This document shows, in pieces, positions 6,880 through 12,150 of a stretch of DNA of 13,108 bases. Each line of letters opens with the position of its first letter. Within the stretch, counting starts at the first letter, position 1. A program made the position numbers and the translations under genes. The notes under the pieces are model-generated. The model was not told where the DNA came from, did not search any database, and was given only the letters and a program-made list of their open reading frames with translations. This DNA is from JAUVAV01 sp965371665 (GTDB lineage Bacteria > Oederibacteriota > JAAXVQ01 > JAUVAV01), in NCBI GenBank assembly GCA_965371665.1, contig CBDUZI010000084.1, forward strand, positions 1 through 13,108, read 5' to 3'.

Positions 6880-7572
6880 TTGAAAGCAGTGGGAATGCTT
6901 TTTCTGGCGCTGGGTTTAGCCGGGCCGGCAGCCGGAGCCGTCTGGAAAGCTTCCGGTCAGATCGGGTTTACCGATTTCTATACCGAGATGAACGATGAGA
7001 AAGACCCGGTTATGCTTCGCCTGCGGATTGAGAATCGTTCTCAGGTTTCCAGTCTGCGGGTCTCGCGTCATTTTGTACAACTGACGAACGCCGATAATAA
7101 CCGCATGCGTCCGGTTACGGCGGATGAGATGGCGTCCGATTATTTAAAACGTCTGCGTGTTCTCCTGCCGCGGCATGCCCAGGAAATTGATCAGAGCTTG
7201 AGAGAGATTCAGGCTGATTTTCCCCAGGAAAAGATTGTAGAGGTTTACGGCCGGCTGAAAAAATATATGAAACAGGGACGGCCGGTAAAATGGCGATGCC
7301 AACTGGAAAATTGGCTGTTGGGCAAACCTCCCTCCCAGCTTCAGGAAATCCAGGAGGCCGAGAGATTAATCGAAAAGATCGGCCGGCTGGCGGGAAATTA
7401 TTTCTGGCCTACGGAGATTGCGCCGGATACCGTATATACCGGCCTGATTTTTTTTGAACGTCCCCTCCAGCACCCGCCACGGGTCTATTTCCAGATGGGC
7501 GAGGATTTTTTAGGCAAGACCATGTCGCTGGCGGCGGGCGATAAGCCGGGGAAGGAATTGGGAGTTAAATAA
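6880..7572 (+). CDS. Secreted protein of unknown function
   Basis: A 230-aa protein I do not recognise. The first ~20 residues (LFLALGLAGPAAGAVW) form a signal peptide with a probable AGA cleavage site near residue 20. The mature part begins with beta-type sequence (IGFTDFYTEMNDE; VMLRLRIENRSQ), then has a helical middle (~80-170, with many Lys/Glu/Arg) and returns to short strands around TVYTGLIFFERPL. The early strand block with RLRIENRS looks like an immunoglobulin-like or DUF-type extracytoplasmic domain, but this is weak. The start is TTG at 6880: AAGGAG sits 8 nt upstream, and no ATG lies in frame before GGAATG at codon 6. It is the last gene of the macro/NlpC/Maf run, and a MITE-like repeat begins 25 nt after the stop. 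Confidence 0.75.
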   Translation: MKAVGMLFLALGLAGPAAGAVWKASGQIGFTDFYTEMNDEKDPVMLRLRIENRSQVSSLRVSRHFVQLTNADNNRMRPVTADEMASDYLKRLRVLLPRHAQEIDQSLREIQADFPQEKIVEVYGRLKKYMKQGRPVKWRCQLENWLLGKPPSQLQEIQEAERLIEKIGRLAGNYFWPTEIAPDTVYTGLIFFERPLQHPPRVYFQMGEDFLGKTMSLAAGDKPGKELGVK

Positions 7573-7597
7573 GAAAAAGGTTTTCTAACTTTGATAA

Positions 7598-7809
7598 ATT
7601 TCCCTCCCCCGCGAGGCTGTGTCGTAACCGGTTTTTAGAGGCATTTGTGTTGCTTTGTCATTCCGAACGTAGTGAGGAATCTCCACGAAAACGCTTAATT
7701 TAAAAGGACGTTTGGAGATTTCTCGGCTGCGCCTCGAAATGACAAACCTAGTGAAATTCCTTATAAACAGAGTTGCGACACAGTCTCCGCGAGCGGGGGA
7801 GGGGGAAAT
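7598..7809. repeat. MITE-like element, copy 1
   Basis: A 212-bp non-coding element whose ends are imperfect inverted repeats: ATTTCCCTCCCCCGCGAGGC at the left, with the complementary GGGGGAGGGGGAAAT at the right end and matching CTGTGTCG / CGACACAG inside each end. A second inverted pair lies within it: TTGTCATTCCG...GAATCTCC (from ~7655) against GGAGATTTCTCGG...AATGACAA (to ~7746). Nearly the whole unit can fold on itself. Copy 2 lies 1216 nt further on in the same orientation. No transposase is present, so it would be mobilised in trans. Target-site duplication is not clear. Confidence 0.8.
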
Positions 7810-7903
7810 GCGTGAACGGTTACAAATATTCTTTTCTCGAAAGATTGATAATGTTGCAATATGAGTTACAATCTGCCATTTTCACTCAAATTAAATAATT
7901 AGG

Positions 7904-7937
7904 TTGACAAAATGAATAGGAAGGCTGAAAATATAAT
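7904..7937 (+). promoter_or_regulatory. Possible promoter of the NYN-domain gene
   Basis: A perfect TTGACA (7904-7909) and a perfect TATAAT (7932-7937) both occur in the AT-rich stretch after the MITE. They are 22 nt apart, longer than the normal 16-18. At the ideal 17-nt distance the hexamer is GAAAAT (4/6). One of the two hexamers is probably used with a degenerate partner. Transcription would start at ~7944 and read through two hairpins before the gene. Confidence 0.45.
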
Positions 7938-7946
7938 TAGATAATC

Positions 7947-7971
7947 TCAGGGGACACCATATAGCCCCTGA
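7947..7971 (+). other. Leader hairpin upstream of the terminator
   Basis: TCAGGGG (7947-7953) pairs with CCCCTGA (7965-7971) around an 11-nt loop. It lies 2 nt before the terminator hairpin and inside the probable leader of the NYN-domain gene. The segment GGGGACACCA (7950-7959) is an exact inverted match to TGGTGTCCCC at 4882-4891, so it may be the end of a dispersed repeat instead. Confidence 0.45.
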
Positions 7972-7973
7972 TG

Positions 7974-8002
7974 CCACGGGCTACGGCTCGTGGTTTTTTT
8001 TT
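7974..8002 (+). terminator. Intrinsic terminator (attenuator-like) directly before the NYN-domain gene
   Basis: CCACGGGC (7974-7981) pairs with GCTCGTGG (7986-7993) with one G-U pair around a TACG tetraloop, followed by nine T residues (7994-8002). The UACG loop belongs to the unusually stable UNCG class. The U-tract abuts the AGGAGG of the next gene, so the terminator lies between its probable promoter and its start. Confidence 0.75.
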
Positions 8003-8012
8003 AGGAGGCTGT

Positions 8013-8684
8013 GTGTCAAAGATACGAGTAGCCTGCTTTGTGGATGGTTTTAATTTATATCACGCCATTGATAATCTCTCCAGAAATAAAAAAGGAAACC
8101 TTGATTCTGCTAAAAATAATCATTACTTAAAGTGGCTGGATATTCACAAACTTGCAGAAAATTTTATAGATAATACTATTTGTGAAATCGCATCCATTTT
8201 TTATTTTTCTGCTTATGCTACTTGGCTGCCGGAACCATTAAAACGCCATAGGGCGTATGTTAGGGCTCTGGAAATATCAGAGGTTAAGGTTATGATGGGT
8301 AATTTTAAGAAAAAGCCCAGATATTGTAAGACATGTAACAGAACTTGGATAGGACACGAGGAAAAAGAATCAGATGTTTGTTTAGCGGTAACCTTGGTAA
8401 AAGAAGCTGTGAAAAACAGTTTTGATCTGGCATTGATTATTTCAGCTGATTCTGATATTGCTCCAGCTATCAGGACAGTGAAGGAATTAACCCCTGAGAA
8501 AAAAGTCAAAATATTAATTCCACCCGATCTTTTTTGTCCGTTTGAACTCCTGCAATTAGCTGATAAAAAACATGCCAAAATAAAGTCTATTCACCTTGAG
8601 AGATCTTTATTTCCGGAGAAAATAGTTGATGCGGATCAGAATGTGGTGACTCGTCCCTCTAAATATCATCCGCCCGGCGAGTAG
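8013..8684 (+). CDS. NYN-domain (PIN-like, LabA-type) putative ribonuclease
   Basis: A 223-aa protein. The NYN fold's acidic residues are visible: D11 in CFVDGFNLYH with N14, D121 in EKESDVCLAVTLV, and D146/D148 in IISADSDIAPA. NYN proteins are metal-dependent PIN-like nucleases acting on RNA; in bacteria many are stand-alone and poorly characterised. A C105-x2-C108 pair (RYCKTCNRTW, with H115 nearby) inserted before the second Asp suggests a small metal-binding loop. I place the start at GTG 8013: AGGAGG lies 4 nt upstream and the protein then begins directly at the first strand. The in-frame ATG at 7971 would put the terminator inside the coding region. The gene is monocistronic, more AT-rich than the operon before it, and lies between two MITE copies and upstream of a restriction-modification gene. 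A defence role is inference from context. Confidence 0.87.
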   Translation: MSKIRVACFVDGFNLYHAIDNLSRNKKGNLDSAKNNHYLKWLDIHKLAENFIDNTICEIASIFYFSAYATWLPEPLKRHRAYVRALEISEVKVMMGNFKKKPRYCKTCNRTWIGHEEKESDVCLAVTLVKEAVKNSFDLALIISADSDIAPAIRTVKELTPEKKVKILIPPDLFCPFELLQLADKKHAKIKSIHLERSLFPEKIVDADQNVVTRPSKYHPPGE

Positions 8685-8732
8685 TGTTTCAAAATATGCG
8701 TCTTCTGATTTTTTTGTGGGTAAAATTGGCAC

Positions 8733-8762
8733 AGTAGGGAACAGGCATGCCTGTTCCCTACT
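8733..8762. repeat. 30-bp perfect palindrome after the NYN-domain gene
   Basis: The sequence from 8733 reads identically on both strands to 8762, centred on GGCATGCC (arms AGTAGGGAACAGGCA / TGCCTGTTCCCTACT). It lies 48 nt after the NYN stop. It could act as a bidirectional terminator, though no long T-run follows, or be a dispersed REP-like unit. The rest of 8685-8814 shows nothing else I can name. Confidence 0.75.
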
Positions 8763-8814
8763 TACGACTTTTCCGCAAAGGAAAATCATATCCGCAGCGG
8801 ACAATACAAAATGA

Positions 8815-9031
8815 ATTTCCCTCCCCTGGAGGTTGTGTCGCAACAGTTTTTCAGAAGCATTTGTGTTACTTTGTCATTCCGAACGTAGTGAGGAATCTCC
8901 ACGAAAACGCGTAATTTAAAAGGACGTTTGGAGATTTCTCGGCTGCGCCTCGAAATGACAAACTTAGTGAAATTGCTCAGAAACAGAGTTATGACATAGC
9001 CTCTTGCGGGAGGGGATTAAGGGGAGGGGGA
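8815..9031. repeat. MITE-like element, copy 2
   Basis: This is the direct repeat of the element at 7598-7809. Positions 8857-8974 align without gaps to 7641-7758 with three differences (8868, 8911, 8964); the outer ends diverge more. The termini are again C-rich at left (ATTTCCCTCCCC) and G-rich at right, where GGGAGGGGATTAAGGGGAGG looks like a partly duplicated end. The right boundary is uncertain between ~9016 and 9031. It ends 6 nt before the TTG start of the restriction-modification gene. Confidence 0.78.
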
Positions 9032-9037
9032 TAAAAC

Positions 9038-12010
9038 TTGCCCACACCACAAGTTATTCTGGATTTAGTCAATCGTTTTGAACGCAATTTCGATGCCTAT
9101 ACATCCGGCCATTACAATGAAACCCAACTCCGCCGGGAATTCCTGGATCCGTTTTTCAAGGCCCTGGGCTGGGATGTGGCTAATGAGCAGGGGCATGCCG
9201 AAGCTTACAAGGACGTAATCCACGAAGACGCCATCAAGATTGAAGGAGCTACCAAGGCTCCGGATTATTGTTTCCAAATAGGCGGCATGCGCAAGTTTTT
9301 CCTGGAAGCCAAGAAACCCTCGCTTAATCTCAAAGATGACACCAGCCCGGCCTTTCAACTCCGGCGCTATGCCTGGTCTGCCAAACTGCCCCTTTCCCTA
9401 TTGACGGATTTTGAAGAATTCGCAATCTATGACTGCCGCATAAAACCCAATAAGGGCGATAAACCAAACACAGCCAGAATCCATTATTTTACTTATAAGC
9501 AATATGCTGATCATTGGGATGAAATAGCCGCGATTTTTTCCAAAGACGCGGTAATGAAAGGTTCTTTTGATAAATTCGGCGAGGGCAAGGGCAGGCGCGG
9601 AACTGCCGCGGTGGATCAAGCCTTTCTGGAGGATATTAGCGAGTGGCGCAAGGAATTGGCCCAGAACCTGGCCTTGCGCAATTCCAAATTAAGCCAGCGT
9701 GACTTGAATTATGCCGTGCAAAAGACCCTGGACCGCATCATCTTTCTGCGCATCTGCGAGGACCGGGGCATTGAAGAATATGGCAGGCTCCTGGGGCATG
9801 TTAATGGCGAACGTGTTTATAAACGCCTTTGCGAAACCTTTAACCAGGCGGATGTTCGGTACAATTCCGGGCTTTTCCATTTTCAAAAAGAAAAAGGAAG
9901 GTCCGGATATCCGGATGAATTAACCCTCAAGCTTAAAATCGACGACGATCTCCTAAAACGTATAATCAAGCATCTTTATTACCCGGAAAGCCCCTATGAA
10001 TTTTCCGTATTTACCGCCGACATTTTAGGCCAGGTGTATGAACAATTCCTGGGCAAGGTTATACGCCTGACCGAGGGCCATCATGCCAAAATCGAGGAAA
10101 AGCCTGAGGTTAAAAAAGCCGGTGGAGTATATTACACGCCTACATACATTGTTGACTATATTGTAAACAATACCGTGGGAAAACTGCTGGAAGGCAAAAC
10201 CCCGAAACAGGCAGCCGACCTGAAAATCCTTGACCCAGCCTGTGGATCGGGCTCTTTCCTGATTGGCGCGTACCAGAAACTCCTGGACTGGCACCTTGAA
10301 TTTTATGTTAAAGACGGGGCGGAAAAATGGTCAAAGGGAAAGAAAACGGCAATTTGCCAGGGCAGGGACGGCGACTGGCGCCTGACCACATCCGAGCGCA
10401 AAAGAATTCTGACCAATAATATCTACGGTGTTGATATAGACTCCCAGGCAGTAGAAGTCACCAAGCTCTCTTTGTTATTAAAAGTTCTGGAAGGCGAATC
10501 CAACCGGACCCTGGCTTATCAATTTAAACTCTTCCACGAACGCGCCCTGCCGGATTTGTCCGATAACATTAAATGCGGAAATTCATTGATAGGGCCGGAT
10601 TACTTTAACGACCGGCTCACGCCCGACCCGGAAGAACTCCAGCGCGTCAACCCGTTTGACTGGGAGCGCGAGTTTTCGGAGATCATGAAGGTAGGTGGAT
10701 TTGATTGCGTGATCGGCAACCCGCCGTATATTGGTTTTCATGGTTTCAAGGATGCAAAAGAATATTTTAAAAGGAGTTTTAATAGTGCGACAGGTAAATT
10801 TGACATCTACGTTTTATTTATTGAAAAGGGCCTGAAGCTTCTAAAAAATAGCGGATTAATGTCATTTATATGTCCGACTGGATTTATTAAAAGAGAGCAT
10901 GGTAAAGGAATAAGAAAATATTTATTAAATAATAGCGTCATCACATCAATTGTGGATTTTGAGCACAAACAAATTTTCGATAAGGTTCTCAATTATACGG
11001 GCATATTCGTGTTTTCGAAACCCTATCAATCAAAAAACAAACTGATTTATAAACATGGATTAAATGAAACAGGAGATTATTATTTTCAAAGCAAATTAAC
11101 GGAAGATTTATGGATATTTAGAAATGATCGAGACGAATTAATTGTAAAGAAAATAGTAGAAAACAATAAATGTGCACCTTTGTCCGAATTTGCTGAAAGC
11201 ATCTCGGAAGGAATAGTGACTGGATTAAACGATTTATATTTGCTTTCGAAAGAAGTAATCGAAGCAAAAAGATTTGAGAAAAGCTTTTTTAAACCTTGTT
11301 TGAGAGGTAAAAATATTCGGAGATATTATTGCGAACCTAATTCGGAATATGTGTTCTACCCATATGATGAAAATGGCAAAGTATTTGACGAAAGGATAAT
11401 TAGAGAAAAAGCGACAAATTATTATAATTATTTGCTAAACAATAAATCCCGAATTTCCGCCAGGCCGTACTTCACAAATTCTTCAAAAAAATGGTATGAA
11501 CTTTGGAATCAACGAAGTATTGCAAATTTTGAAAATATAAAAATAATTGTCCCTGAACTATCTGATCGAAATCGATTTGCAATTGATAAACGAAAACAAT
11601 ACTACGGAGATACAGTTTGTGGTTTTTTTCTAAGGAAAGATGTGTTGTTTGATATCAATTATATTTTGGGAATCCTTAATTCTAGCCTGATCGAATGGTA
11701 TTACAAAAAAACTACGGTTCCTAAAGCAAACGAATTTTATATTTATAAGACTATGTTCTTAAAAACTATACCAATTAAAAATATCAAACTTAATAATCCT
11801 AATGAAATGCAACAATACAATAGGATAACTTCGCTGGTTAGAAAAATGCTTGAAATGTATGTTGAATTAGACACAAGTAAAGGACATGAGAAGGTTGTTT
11901 TACAGCGTCAAATTGACGCGACGGACAAGGAGATTAACCGGCTGGTATATGAGTTATATGGGCTGACGGAGGAGGAAATTAGGATTGTGGAAGGGGAATG
12001 CTCCAAATGA
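9038..12010 (+). CDS. Type IIG restriction-modification enzyme (fused endonuclease / N6-adenine methyltransferase / specificity)
   Basis: A 990-aa single-chain enzyme. The N-terminal nuclease has a PD-(D/E)xK site: P75-D76 in TKAPDYCFQIGG and E90-x-K92 in FLEAKKP. A helical linker (~190-300) contains RDLNYAVQKTLDRIIFLRI. The methyltransferase has YYTPTYIVDYIV before motif I, DPACGSGSF (399-407), NIYGVDIDSQAVEVTKLSLL (following strand/helix) and motif IV NPPY (561-564), the adenine-N6 type. The TaqI-like specificity domain follows (~570-950), then a conserved helical end (RQIDATDKEINRLVYELYGL). Both cutting and methylation should reside in this one protein. The TTG start (9038) is preceded by GGAGG 10 nt away, inside the MITE end. 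Hand counts of single 60-base lines show ~58% G+C in the motif I region, ~28-30% in the specificity part, and 47% in the last 120 nt. Overlap ATGA with the next ORF. Confidence 0.94.
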   Translation: MPTPQVILDLVNRFERNFDAYTSGHYNETQLRREFLDPFFKALGWDVANEQGHAEAYKDVIHEDAIKIEGATKAPDYCFQIGGMRKFFLEAKKPSLNLKDDTSPAFQLRRYAWSAKLPLSLLTDFEEFAIYDCRIKPNKGDKPNTARIHYFTYKQYADHWDEIAAIFSKDAVMKGSFDKFGEGKGRRGTAAVDQAFLEDISEWRKELAQNLALRNSKLSQRDLNYAVQKTLDRIIFLRICEDRGIEEYGRLLGHVNGERVYKRLCETFNQADVRYNSGLFHFQKEKGRSGYPDELTLKLKIDDDLLKRIIKHLYYPESPYEFSVFTADILGQVYEQFLGKVIRLTEGHHAKIEEKPEVKKAGGVYYTPTYIVDYIVNNTVGKLLEGKTPKQAADLKILDPACGSGSFLIGAYQKLLDWHLEFYVKDGAEKWSKGKKTAICQGRDGDWRLTTSERKRILTNNIYGVDIDSQAVEVTKLSLLLKVLEGESNRTLAYQFKLFHERALPDLSDNIKCGNSLIGPDYFNDRLTPDPEELQRVNPFDWEREFSEIMKVGGFDCVIGNPPYIGFHGFKDAKEYFKRSFNSATGKFDIYVLFIEKGLKLLKNSGLMSFICPTGFIKREHGKGIRKYLLNNSVITSIVDFEHKQIFDKVLNYTGIFVFSKPYQSKNKLIYKHGLNETGDYYFQSKLTEDLWIFRNDRDELIVKKIVENNKCAPLSEFAESISEGIVTGLNDLYLLSKEVIEAKRFEKSFFKPCLRGKNIRRYYCEPNSEYVFYPYDENGKVFDERIIREKATNYYNYLLNNKSRISARPYFTNSSKKWYELWNQRSIANFENIKIIVPELSDRNRFAIDKRKQYYGDTVCGFFLRKDVLFDINYILGILNSSLIEWYYKKTTVPKANEFYIYKTMFLKTIPIKNIKLNNPNEMQQYNRITSLVRKMLEMYVELDTSKGHEKVVLQRQIDATDKEINRLVYELYGLTEEEIRIVEGECSK

Positions 12011-12150
12011 CAGACGTATATATTCTAAGAGTGGGGTTTTCAAAGGCTATTTTAAAAGATATACCTTTGCTTAATGAAGAGCAACAGTGCCAAGCACAAG
12101 TTCTCGCGAAATTTGCACAGGGTAAATCAGAAATTGGAGAACTAAATTAA
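12007..12150 (+). CDS. 47-aa ORF, possible remnant of a SIR2-like N-terminus
   Basis: A 47-aa ORF not recognised as a complete protein. The ATG overlaps the RM stop as ATGA, and the TAA overlaps the SIR2 start as TAATG, so the three genes are coupled. AGGGG lies ~10 nt upstream. The first ~23 residues, VYILRVGFSKAILKDIPLLNE, look like the opening strand and GxGFS nucleotide loop of SIR2-like defence proteins, with the first Gly changed to Arg. The last half (EEQQCQAQVLAKFAQGKSEI) matches nothing I know. It may be the stump of a deleted SIR2-type gene, a chimera left by deletion, or a real small protein. Tight coupling on both sides favours translation. Confidence 0.55.
   Translation: MTDVYILRVGFSKAILKDIPLLNEEQQCQAQVLAKFAQGKSEIGELN

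Noticed and set aside
7573..7597. AGAAAAAGGTTTTCT as terminator of the four-gene run
   Set aside because: Stem is six A-T-rich pairs with no T-tract; too weak to call.
7971..8012. ATG at 7971 as the start of the NYN-domain gene
   Set aside because: It would place an intrinsic terminator hairpin and T-run inside the coding region and has no Shine-Dalgarno; GTG 8013 has AGGAGG.
8607..8843. Minus-strand frame across the end of the NYN gene, the palindrome and the start of MITE copy 2
   Set aside because: It runs through repeats, has no recognisable domain and no ribosome-binding site.
7598..9031. The two direct repeats as a CRISPR-like array or attachment sites
   Set aside because: Only two copies over 200 nt long, separated by a gene, with terminal inverted repeats; no integrase or spacers.
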